Positions 1 to 7,899 of a DNA stretch of 29,658 bases are shown here, piece after piece. The translations under genes were made by a program, and so were the position numbers. Under the pieces are notes generated by a model that saw only the letters and a program-made list of their open reading frames with translations, ran no database searches and was not told where the DNA came from. How positions within the stretch are numbered: the stretch's first letter is position 1; the number at the start of each line of letters is the position of its first letter. Origin of the DNA: Bacteroidales bacterium UBA6428 (GTDB taxonomy: Bacteria; Bacteroidota; Bacteroidia; Bacteroidales; UBA932); the NCBI GenBank assembly GCA_002437305.1, contig DJOW01000041.1, forward strand, positions 1 through 29,658, given 5' to 3'.

Positions 1-60
1 GCGCGAAGCGTAAGGTGCCGCTGGGGGAAATCCCATTCAAAAGAAAAGGCCGAAAAAAAG

Positions 61-1644
61 CTACTCCCACTCGATTGTTGCGGGCGGTTTCGAGGAGATG
101 TCATAGACTACGCGGTTGACCCCCTTGACCTTGTTGATGATGTCATTGCTGACCTGGGCGAGGAAGTCATACGGGAAATGGAACCAGTCAGCGGTCATGG
201 CGTCGGTGGAGACCACGGCGCGAAGTGCGACCGGATTCTCATAGGTCCTCTCATCCCCCATCACACCCACGCTCTTGATCGGCAGCAGGATAACCCCGGC
301 CTGCCAGATCGCGTCATAAAGGTTCGCGGCCTCGATGCGAGGATCCGAAGCGGACGGAAGATGAAGGGCGGTGCAATCATATTCACGAAGCCCTTTTATG
401 AATATGTCGTCGGCCTCGCGGAGAACATCCAATTTCTCCTCGGTGATGTCACCGATGATGCGGATCGCGAGTGACGGTCCGGGGAAAGGATGCCTTCCGA
501 TCAGTTCCTCCTTGATGCCGAGGGCGCGGCCAACCCTGCGGACCTCGTCCTTGAACAAGGCACGAAGCGGCTCCACAACCTTCAGGTTCATCTTCCGGGG
601 AAGACCACCCACATTGTGGTGGGACTTGATCTTCGAGGCGATGCCCTCGATGCCGGCGGACTCGATCACGTCAGGATAGATCGTACCCTGGGCAAGCCAG
701 CGGACGTTCTCGATGGTGCGGGCGTACTTGTCGAAAGTCTCGACAAAAAGCCTTCCTATGATCTTTCTCTTGGCCTCAGGCTCAGTCACTCCGGCAAGAG
801 CCTCAAGGAAATCCTTGGACGCGTCAGCCCCGATGACATTGAGGTCCATGTCCTTGTACGAGGCAAGGACATCCTCATATTCATTCTTCCTCAGCAGACC
901 GTTGTTCACGAATATGCAGGTGAGGTTGTGGCCGATGGCCTTGTTCAGCAGCACCCCGGCCACAGTCGAATCAACTCCACCGCTGAGTCCGAGAATAACC
1001 TTCTCATTCCCGATCTGTTCCCTGAGGCTGGCAACGGTCGTCTCAATGAACGAAGCCGGAGTCCAGTCCCCCTTGCACCCGCATATTCCCAAAGCGAAAT
1101 TGCCGAGGATCTTCGTGCCTTCCGTCGTGTGGAAAACCTCCGGATGGAACTGCACGGCGTAGGTCTGCTCACCCTTGAAGCGGAAGGCCGCGTTGGCTAC
1201 GCTCTCTGTCGAGGCGATCACCTCAGCGCCCTCAGGCAGACGGGCGATCGTGTCCCCGTGTGACATCCAGACCTGCGAATGAGCCGAAACACCCTTAAGC
1301 AGAGGAGACTCAGGATCAACGACATCCATCATCGCGCGGCCATATTCACGAGCCAGCGAGCCAAGCACCTCGCCTCCGAACTTGTAGGCAAGATACTGCG
1401 CGCCATAGCATATTCCCAGAAGAGGGAACCTGCCTTTGATGCCGCTAAGGTCAATCTGCGGGGCGTTCTTGTCGCGCACCGAGCAAGGGCTTCCGGAGAG
1501 GATGACTCCCTTGACGGTCTCGTCCAGCACCGGCACCTTGTTAAACGGATAGATTTCGCAATAAACGTTCAGTTCGCGGAGCCTGCGCCCGATGAGCTGC
1601 GTCACCTGCGAACCGAAATCCAGAATGATGATTTTTTCTGTCAT
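61..1644 (-). CDS. guaA: GMP synthase (glutamine-hydrolysing)
   Basis: Cytoplasmic enzyme that aminates XMP to GMP with glutamine and ATP, the last step of guanine nucleotide synthesis. The 527-aa product has the full family layout. An N-terminal class I glutamine amidotransferase carries the nucleophile-elbow motif GICYGAQ (Cys about residue 79) and the HPEV motif near residue 167. The ATP-pyrophosphatase domain has the P-loop SGGVDST near residue 222, and the C-terminal dimerisation domain ends in the usual PATIEWE. The length matches the usual ~510-530 aa. The ATG start gives the standard beginning (MTEKIIILDFGSQ). The gene lies 28 bp downstream of the FAD oxidoreductase on the same strand, so it may be read from the PUL transcript. 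I found no clear promoter of its own in the 28-bp gap; one could lie inside the upstream gene. The long opposite-strand open frames over this gene are shadows. Confidence 0.98.
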   Translation of the reverse strand: MTEKIIILDFGSQVTQLIGRRLRELNVYCEIYPFNKVPVLDETVKGVILSGSPCSVRDKNAPQIDLSGIKGRFPLLGICYGAQYLAYKFGGEVLGSLAREYGRAMMDVVDPESPLLKGVSAHSQVWMSHGDTIARLPEGAEVIASTESVANAAFRFKGEQTYAVQFHPEVFHTTEGTKILGNFALGICGCKGDWTPASFIETTVASLREQIGNEKVILGLSGGVDSTVAGVLLNKAIGHNLTCIFVNNGLLRKNEYEDVLASYKDMDLNVIGADASKDFLEALAGVTEPEAKRKIIGRLFVETFDKYARTIENVRWLAQGTIYPDVIESAGIEGIASKIKSHHNVGGLPRKMNLKVVEPLRALFKDEVRRVGRALGIKEELIGRHPFPGPSLAIRIIGDITEEKLDVLREADDIFIKGLREYDCTALHLPSASDPRIEAANLYDAIWQAGVILLPIKSVGVMGDERTYENPVALRAVVSTDAMTADWFHFPYDFLAQVSNDIINKVKGVNRVVYDISSKPPATIEWE

Positions 1645-1672
1645 AGACGGACGGGGAATTTAGACTTCAAAA

Positions 1673-3412
1673 TTAATCCAATTTTCGCAATGCGGCAAAA
1701 AAATGTACAAGAGCACCGGTGTGCGTGACTTCATGCGATTCGAAAGGATGAAGCAGACTGTCGATGATGACGGCATATTCCCCGCGGGTGAGTGAGTCAA
1801 GTGGCGGAAGTCCAAGGTCTGAAAGGGTCTTTCCGGGGTAATAGTCTTCAAGGAATATCTCCTCCTGCCTGACCGGATCATCAATCCGGAACCAGGTCTC
1901 GTTGGACCAACCGACGGAGCGTCCCTCGCCACGCATGATTCCGGTGGCACCGATTCTCTGCAATGCGGCAAAACGAGGATCTGTCACAGGGATGTCAAGG
2001 TACGGCAGCAGATACCCTCCAGCGGCAAGAATGCCTTCCTGAACATCCCTGACCTGAACATCCTTCAATGAATATGATCCCGCACCGGATTCCTTGCGCA
2101 TCCCTGTCAGCAAAGCAGCGGCGACACCCGCGGCCTGGCCTATCTCCATCACGACCGGCTGCAACCGGGTCGCGCCGTTGGCGATGCAGGTCACGGACAC
2201 GGCTTTCTCTATGACCAGAAGATCCTCAACGTCCTTAGGGACCATGACTCCGAACGGAACCGAGAACGACGGAACCGGATGGAACTCAAGCTGAGGCAGG
2301 TCACGCCAGTCCGGGTTACGGTAGTGGTGATGATCCACGGGATAATCCCCAACCGCGACAGACGTGCGGTAAAGGTCATTTGAATATGGCCGGTCGATGT
2401 CGGCGAGGGTGAACGTCACCTCTCCCTCAATCCGTCTTGAATCCCTGTAGTACGGAATCATCGGAAGTCCGTCCTCGGTCGGGTACTCCCCTTCAGCGAT
2501 TCCGATGTTCTTTCTTCCCAACTCAGTCTGAATATAATACAGATAGCCAAGGGCGATCCTTTTGGCGCTGTCTATCGCTGCGGCCCGCTCTGCAGGAAGC
2601 ATCCGGGTGATGTCCTTCACATAGCAGTCATTGCCGGAGATAGGCCAGTTGAGCATGATCTTCCCGCCAGGCAAGGCTCCGTAGGAAAGCATCTGGTCAA
2701 CGGAATGCCCTCTGGACAGGCAATCAGAATACAGCTTTGGATCGTAACCGTCCGGACACTGGATGGTCTTGTCGGAATCCGGGCCGAAATCCTGCACGGT
2801 AATGACATAGGTCAAATCCTGAACAGCGGCTATCGTGTCAACGGACGCTTTATTGCATGGCACTCCGCACATCCGCGCGATGTCACCGAGCTCGGTTCCG
2901 TCAATCAAGATTCCGGCCTTCACGGCGCGGCGGCCTTCCGGACCGTGCAAAGCAAGCCTCCACCCGTTCCGGAGCTTCTTGACGGCAACGCATTCAGTCT
3001 CAAGGGCAAGGGACAAGCCTTCAAGCGAGGCGGACATATTCATGAATATCTCCGCTCCGACCTTAGGTTCGAACAGGATGTTGCTCACCCATCCTGTCTT
3101 CAGCGCGTCATACCCTCCGTAGCGGTTGGCCAAAGAATCGCAGAACTCCCCGAACAAGCCTCCCCTTAGACGGTAGTTGCCGTCTATCGCTGAGACTCCG
3201 GCTGAAGTAAGCATGCCTCCCAGCCAAGGAGTCGGTTCGACCACCAATGTGGAAGCCCCTGAACGGGCCGATTGTATGCCGGCGGCTGTACCTCCTGCGC
3301 CGCCACCGATGACAACAACATCATAAAAAACTTCAGTTCCACTGCATGAGCGCAGCAGAACCGAAGCAATTATGACGAGCGATATTCCAAAGGAACAAGA
3401 TGGCCTATGCAT
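1673..3412 (-). CDS. Exported FAD-dependent oxidoreductase (FAD_oxidored family)
   Basis: Predicted 579-aa flavoprotein. It has a hydrophobic signal segment (about residues 8-22) ending at Cys23 (LLRSC, a poor lipobox because of the Arg). A Rossmann dinucleotide-binding motif follows immediately (VVVIGGGAGGTAAG, about residues 32-45), then a WLGGM motif typical of the FAD_oxidored (PF12831-type) group found in Bacteroidetes sugar loci and often misnamed xanthan lyase. The last ~110 residues contain a stretch like an S-layer-homology repeat (DIPVTDPRFAALQRIGATGI). Start choice: the open frame extends 49 codons upstream inside the epimerase gene. The ATG at 3412 is preferred because it gives the signal peptide and overlaps the epimerase stop by one base (TGATG), indicating translational coupling. 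Substrate unknown; oxidation of a sugar or glycan outside the cytoplasm is inference. The family assignment is fairly sure, the location less so. Confidence 0.85.
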   Translation of the reverse strand: MHRPSCSFGISLVIIASVLLRSCSGTEVFYDVVVIGGGAGGTAAGIQSARSGASTLVVEPTPWLGGMLTSAGVSAIDGNYRLRGGLFGEFCDSLANRYGGYDALKTGWVSNILFEPKVGAEIFMNMSASLEGLSLALETECVAVKKLRNGWRLALHGPEGRRAVKAGILIDGTELGDIARMCGVPCNKASVDTIAAVQDLTYVITVQDFGPDSDKTIQCPDGYDPKLYSDCLSRGHSVDQMLSYGALPGGKIMLNWPISGNDCYVKDITRMLPAERAAAIDSAKRIALGYLYYIQTELGRKNIGIAEGEYPTEDGLPMIPYYRDSRRIEGEVTFTLADIDRPYSNDLYRTSVAVGDYPVDHHHYRNPDWRDLPQLEFHPVPSFSVPFGVMVPKDVEDLLVIEKAVSVTCIANGATRLQPVVMEIGQAAGVAAALLTGMRKESGAGSYSLKDVQVRDVQEGILAAGGYLLPYLDIPVTDPRFAALQRIGATGIMRGEGRSVGWSNETWFRIDDPVRQEEIFLEDYYPGKTLSDLGLPPLDSLTRGEYAVIIDSLLHPFESHEVTHTGALVHFFAALRKLD

Positions 3413-4617
3413 CAAACGTGGGCCTCCCGTCCCTTCGCGATGTCCTCCAGCATGGTGCTGATCTGGTAGAGGCCTCTCGGCACATGGAAACATCCTTTCC
3501 ATTTGCCTCCCTTGAGAGGAAGAAGGACCTCGCCTCTGCGGTTGAGATAGCCGAACCATTCCGGATATTCCTTATCCTTGAAGTGAGTCCAAAGATATTC
3601 ATCCAGTTTCAGGAACCATTCGAGACACTTCCCGTTGCCGGTCAGCCGGTAGCCTTTCAGCATCGCGATGGCGGATTCGATGTGGACCCACCACAGTTTC
3701 TGATCCCACTCAAGCTCCTGGGTCGGATAACCCTTGCGGTCCATGAAGTAGAAGATTCCTCCGTACTCCTTGTCCCAACCATAGTCAATGACCCTGAGGG
3801 AAATCTCCACGGCCTTCTCGATCAGTGCTTTGTCTTTGCGCCTGATTCCGAGGTTCATCAGGAACCACATCGCCTCAAGATCATGCCCGGGGTTGATCCT
3901 GCGGCCTTCGAAACAGTCCACAAGGGAGTTGTCAACAGCGGAGACATTCTCCACCATGACCCCAAGGTCCGGCTGGTAGAAAACGTCAAGGACCTCATGC
4001 AGACAGTCGTCAATCAGACGTTCCATCATCTGCGGGTCATTGATGATCCTTTCGACCTCCAGGGCCATGTTGCAGATGATCATCGGAAGCGCGAAATCCT
4101 TCATCGGACGGGTTCCAGGCACAGCCTTTGACCATCTACCCTTAGGATTGGAACGACGCTCCAGGATCCGGCGGAACGTCTCCTTGGCGAAACGGGCATA
4201 TTCCTCATTCCCCGTGGCCTCGGCAAGCTGGGCGAAAGCCATGCAGGCGAAAGTGTTTGAGAATATGTTGTAAGGCTCGATTATGGGCTTTCCCTCCCTT
4301 GTCAGGGAAAAATAAAAGTCATAGTCACCGGTGAACCCATATTTCATCAGGAAACGCGCTCCCTGCTCGGCGCACTTCAGCCATTCCTCGTTCTTCGCGA
4401 GCTTGTTGTAGAGCATCGCGAACATCCAGACCTCTCGTCCCTGAAGCCAGACGAACTTGTCCTTGTCGTAGACGCTCCCGTCACGGTTCAGGCACGTGTA
4501 ATACCCTCCGAATTTGGTGTCTTGGGAATGCTCAAGCCAGAACGGCAGGACATTTCCAAGAAGTTCCTCCTTGTAGCGTGACGCCATCGCGCCGAAATCT
4601 AAATTCTGAATATTCAT
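3412..4617 (-). CDS. AGE/RenBP-type N-acylglucosamine 2-epimerase
   Basis: A 401-aa (alpha/alpha)6-barrel epimerase that closely resembles animal renin-binding protein/GlcNAc 2-epimerase. Signature stretches are FVWLQGREVWMF (residues 55-66), NPGHDLEA with His245, LEWDQKLWWVH, and GCFHVPRG with His378. The two histidines match the positions of conserved active-site histidines in this family. Known members interconvert GlcNAc and ManNAc or other C2-epimeric sugars; no signal peptide is seen, so it should be cytoplasmic. The ATG at 4617 lies 8 bp after the BACON gene stop. An earlier in-frame ATG at 4650 would run into that gene and adds a non-conserved tail, so it was rejected. In Bacteroides this epimerase type acts with a sialate lyase, but no lyase or ManNAc kinase is visible here, so the true sugar (ManNAc, mannose, or a disaccharide) is open. 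Confidence 0.9.
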   Translation of the reverse strand: MNIQNLDFGAMASRYKEELLGNVLPFWLEHSQDTKFGGYYTCLNRDGSVYDKDKFVWLQGREVWMFAMLYNKLAKNEEWLKCAEQGARFLMKYGFTGDYDFYFSLTREGKPIIEPYNIFSNTFACMAFAQLAEATGNEEYARFAKETFRRILERRSNPKGRWSKAVPGTRPMKDFALPMIICNMALEVERIINDPQMMERLIDDCLHEVLDVFYQPDLGVMVENVSAVDNSLVDCFEGRRINPGHDLEAMWFLMNLGIRRKDKALIEKAVEISLRVIDYGWDKEYGGIFYFMDRKGYPTQELEWDQKLWWVHIESAIAMLKGYRLTGNGKCLEWFLKLDEYLWTHFKDKEYPEWFGYLNRRGEVLLPLKGGKWKGCFHVPRGLYQISTMLEDIAKGREAHV

Positions 4618-4625
4618 AGGTTGCT

Positions 4626-6497
4626 TTATTGAGCTGTGAATCTGATGCACGTCAGGCAGTCATAGTTGCCGTCAGTGACAAACATGTCCATAAACTTCCC
4701 GTCTGATGAGGTCTGGAGAAGCACATCGCTGCACGCGCCTGTTCCTTTGAAGGCGTTTTCTCCAGCCACCGTAGCGCTGTCCACATAGTATGCCTCCTTG
4801 ACGGAGTTCATGTCTGTGATGTCAAACAGGTAGACTTCAGGAGATGGTCCGTAGTTGAAATGCGCTCCTCTCTCCACCGCGCAGAAGCGGATTCCGTTAA
4901 GGGTGGCCACAGAGATGCAGTTGTAGTTCTCGTTTCCGGCGCTGTCGGTGTGGAACACGGACAGCCACTCGTTCTTTGCCACGTCCTTGCACCAGTTCAG
5001 GTCGTAGTTGCCGTTGGCGTCAGCGGAGTAGCCTATGAACAGGAGCCCGTCGCCCAGGTCATCCGAAACAGGGGCAACGCATGCTCCGTAAGGATTCCAG
5101 ACAGTGTTGGGTGCCGGAGAGATGGAACCGAAACGGGCCTCACCGGCCTTGCCATCGGTGATCTGCCATGCGACCCAGTACTGGCTCACGTCCACGAAAG
5201 CGGTGATCACAGCCTTCTTCGTCACATCACCACGCACACGGATGTTGCCCATTGAAGAGCTCCAGATGGCATTGTGGGCATATTCCACAACAAGTTCAGG
5301 AGCGGCGTCAAGAGACTTGAACGAATAGATCCGGCATGTGCCCATGAACGCCGCCTGGGCTGACACAAGGACATTGCCGGCGTCATCATTAACGAGGGAA
5401 TAAACCGAAAGCCCCTCAGGTATTGGAATTTCCTGCATGAGCTCACCGGTCTGACGGTTGAGGGCGTAAAGCTTGTTTCCGCCGTTGCCGACAAGAAGAA
5501 TGTCGTCCTTCACAGCGAGCCTGAGAGGTCCGCCCGCAACAGCGATAGCGCTAAGGTCAGCCGAATAACTCTTCCTCCACAGCACATTCACATCAGCCGT
5601 GCCTTTCTGCTTGAGTTCGATTGTGGCCGAATAGTCCTCCAGACCGGTCGTGACACTGATGCTTGTCGCCCTGGATCCAAAATCCGGGTTGGCGCCTACC
5701 TTGAACGTGAAGACATCGTCCTTGCCGGAGACCATGCTGACCCAATCCACCTCAGGGCCGGCCACCTCGTAAGGGAAGTTCGCCTCAACCTTAAAGGAGA
5801 CATCGCCGCCGTTCTTCTCAGCGACCAGCGCTTCAGGGGTGACATTGAATATTCTTTCGTTAGGAGCCTGGTTGACAGTGATGTCCTCGGAGCCTTCCTC
5901 ACTGGTGAAGGTGATGACTCCCTGACGGGCCTCGAACTTGTTGTAAATCTCGTTGGAAGCCACGGCGAAGGTCACAGTGTTCTCGACAAGGCCTTTGGTC
6001 GTGACAGCGCTGATCCAGTCCTTGGCCTCGTCAGCGATCTTGTAGTCGAAGCCGATGTTGGCCATGACCTTGATTTCAATCGAGCCACCCTCCTTTGGAA
6101 CATCAAAGGTTCCCGGAGTCAAGGTAATGGAGTTCAGCTGCTTCTGGCTGACCTTTATGGTCTTTGAGTCCGTGCCGCAGCGAAGGTCGAACGAGTACTC
6201 GCGGCCATCGTAGTCCGGGTTCTTCAAGACCGTCACGTTGATCTGGTTCTTGCCGGATTCACCACTGGTAGGGGTAATTGAGCTCCAACTGTAGTGGTTG
6301 GTGTTCGGAACCACTACTTTCCAGTCGTTGTCCGCCGTGAATTCTATGGTGTAGGTGCCTCCGGCAGAGGAAAGCACTGGATTCAAATCCGCTTCTGAGG
6401 ACAAAGTGATCCTGCCGGCGTCATTAGACTCATCTTTGCAAGAGGCGAATGACAGCGCCATCGCCGCCGCAAGAAAAATTATGGATATTCTTTTCAT
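4626..6497 (-). CDS. Surface lipoprotein: three BACON domains plus beta-propeller-like domain
   Basis: A 623-aa secreted lipoprotein. The signal peptide ends at Cys20, and the next residues (CKDES) fit the Bacteroidetes surface-export signal, so outer-surface display is likely. Three BACON-type Ig-like repeats follow at about residues 33-118, 121-212 and 215-297, each with the typical pattern of a proline/glycine turn (for example VPKEGGSIEIKV) and W-[IV]-S near the end. The C-terminal half (about 300-623) is a repeat-rich beta domain (VGNGGNKLYALNRQTGELM) and is recognisably homologous to the C-terminal half of the DUF5018-type protein at 7900-9594. BACON domains are known as glycan- or mucin-associated spacer/binding modules, so the role is probably glycan binding next to SusCD. 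It starts 6 bp after the GHL10-like gene stop, in an operon. No catalytic residues are recognised. Confidence 0.88.
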   Translation of the reverse strand: MKRISIIFLAAAMALSFASCKDESNDAGRITLSSEADLNPVLSSAGGTYTIEFTADNDWKVVVPNTNHYSWSSITPTSGESGKNQINVTVLKNPDYDGREYSFDLRCGTDSKTIKVSQKQLNSITLTPGTFDVPKEGGSIEIKVMANIGFDYKIADEAKDWISAVTTKGLVENTVTFAVASNEIYNKFEARQGVITFTSEEGSEDITVNQAPNERIFNVTPEALVAEKNGGDVSFKVEANFPYEVAGPEVDWVSMVSGKDDVFTFKVGANPDFGSRATSISVTTGLEDYSATIELKQKGTADVNVLWRKSYSADLSAIAVAGGPLRLAVKDDILLVGNGGNKLYALNRQTGELMQEIPIPEGLSVYSLVNDDAGNVLVSAQAAFMGTCRIYSFKSLDAAPELVVEYAHNAIWSSSMGNIRVRGDVTKKAVITAFVDVSQYWVAWQITDGKAGEARFGSISPAPNTVWNPYGACVAPVSDDLGDGLLFIGYSADANGNYDLNWCKDVAKNEWLSVFHTDSAGNENYNCISVATLNGIRFCAVERGAHFNYGPSPEVYLFDITDMNSVKEAYYVDSATVAGENAFKGTGACSDVLLQTSSDGKFMDMFVTDGNYDCLTCIRFTAQ

Positions 6498-6503
6498 CTT
6501 AAA

Positions 6504-7892
6504 TTATTGTTTCACAGTCTTTAGATAGTCATCAAATCCTTTTTTGAAGGCATCCCAGTAGTTGTACATCTTGATGTGGCAGAGATCGAACACGAAGAAT
6601 CCATCACTGTCATTGATGCACGCGCTGATGGCGTCAGGAATCTTGGAAGCCTGACCGCCGTTGGTCCAACCGGTCGAGTTGCCGATGTCCGGTCCTCCGC
6701 TGAACTCAACGTCTCCTTTAAGAAGTTTTTTACCCTGCTTGCAGAAGCCCTGCATCGTCCACTCACCGCTGCCCCAGATGCTGTCGGTACCGGCATAGGC
6801 GCCAAGGAACATGAAGTCACAGTGATCAGCGTAACCGCAGTTCTTGTAGTTGGCGGAAGCCCAGTAATAGCCGTCAGCCTTAGGGTCATACTTAGGGCTC
6901 GCCCAGTTCACCCCCGAGGTGTAGTAGGTTGAGTACCAAGCTCCGACATAGACTCCGAAACGGATGTCCTTGTCAATCGAGTGAACGGCTTCGGATGCTT
7001 TGACGATGAAGTCATGGATCACGTTCGCACGGAACTCAAGCCATTTCTTCACTGTCTCGCTTGCCTCTCCACCAAGTCCGGTCGTGCCGGGAGCCAGCAC
7101 ATCACCAGGCCAAGAGCTGATGGAGAGTCCGGAATAGGCCTCGAACTTGTTCCTCGAGACATCCGAGAAATCGCTTTGCAGTCCATAATCGTCGTAGCGG
7201 CACCGATCCAGAATGATGCCATCAAGATCATATTTTGCCAGATCCTTTATGATCTGAAGCACATAATTCTGTACCTGCTCATTGGCCGGATTGAGAAATC
7301 TGGTGCCCCAATCATCCGGTCCGTCGAGATCCATGACGTTGGTGAGCCCGTCGGACGCGTTGATCACCGAAGCCCATGATTTCTTTCCTGACTCACGGAA
7401 CAGCATTCCGTCATTGCCAAGACCGTAAGGGCAAAAGTAACCACCCACGAAAGTGTTTATGCTGGCGTTGACCTTGAGTCCGACTTCGCGGGCCGCGTCG
7501 ATGAACGCTTGGAGGTAGTCGTAGGTACCGGTTCTGGAGACCCAAACATAACTGCCGTTTTTCCAGACATCCACCTTCTTCAGAGGTTGTGCGACCGAGG
7601 ACTTGAACAGCACGTCACCGCTGGTCGGCCTGACATCCACGATGATGTCAGTGAACCCGACATCCTTGATCTTCTTCAAGTCTGAGGCGATCCGTTCCTT
7701 GTCGTTCTCGTAGTCACTGAAGTTGGCGGCGGCGTCAATCCACACGTATCTCGGTTTGCCGACGTTCTCCTCCGGATCAGTGGGTGACGGCTTGTCCCAG
7801 TCGGGATTCCAAGGATTGTCCTTGGAACCCCCACATGAGGCAAGCATCACTGTCAATGCGGTGACAAACGAGATTATTCTCAAAGAAATCAT
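6504..7892 (-). CDS. GHL10/DUF187-type glycoside-hydrolase-like lipoprotein
   Basis: A 462-aa protein with a lipoprotein signal (lipobox LASC, Cys20) and a linker rich in Asn, Asp and Pro. From about residue 47 a TIM-barrel domain of the glycosyl-hydrolase-like 10 (DUF187, YngK-like) type follows. Landmarks are PRYVWIDA at the first strand, DIIVDVRPTSGDVLF, the KVNASINTF strand, and LDGIILDRCRYDDY, where barrel acidic residues are expected; late in the barrel come FGVYVGAW and CDFMFLGAY. The family is assigned as hydrolase-like by fold, but substrates are largely unknown. In this locus it is one of only two candidates for glycan cleavage. It lies 7 bp after the DUF5018-type gene and 6 bp before the BACON gene. 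Surface or periplasmic location is inferred from the lipobox; no strong surface-export acidic run follows the Cys directly (CGGSKDN). Confidence 0.85.
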   Translation of the reverse strand: MISLRIISFVTALTVMLASCGGSKDNPWNPDWDKPSPTDPEENVGKPRYVWIDAAANFSDYENDKERIASDLKKIKDVGFTDIIVDVRPTSGDVLFKSSVAQPLKKVDVWKNGSYVWVSRTGTYDYLQAFIDAAREVGLKVNASINTFVGGYFCPYGLGNDGMLFRESGKKSWASVINASDGLTNVMDLDGPDDWGTRFLNPANEQVQNYVLQIIKDLAKYDLDGIILDRCRYDDYGLQSDFSDVSRNKFEAYSGLSISSWPGDVLAPGTTGLGGEASETVKKWLEFRANVIHDFIVKASEAVHSIDKDIRFGVYVGAWYSTYYTSGVNWASPKYDPKADGYYWASANYKNCGYADHCDFMFLGAYAGTDSIWGSGEWTMQGFCKQGKKLLKGDVEFSGGPDIGNSTGWTNGGQASKIPDAISACINDSDGFFVFDLCHIKMYNYWDAFKKGFDDYLKTVKQ

Positions 7893-7899
7893 CTTATGG

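Noticed and set aside
490..1263. 257-aa open frame on the plus strand
   Set aside because: Lies wholly opposite guaA, has no recognisable domain, and arises from the codon bias of the real gene.
3413..3559. Longer start of the FAD oxidoreductase at 3559
   Set aside because: The extra 49 residues overlap the epimerase coding sequence, are not hydrophobic, and would bury the signal peptide inside the protein.
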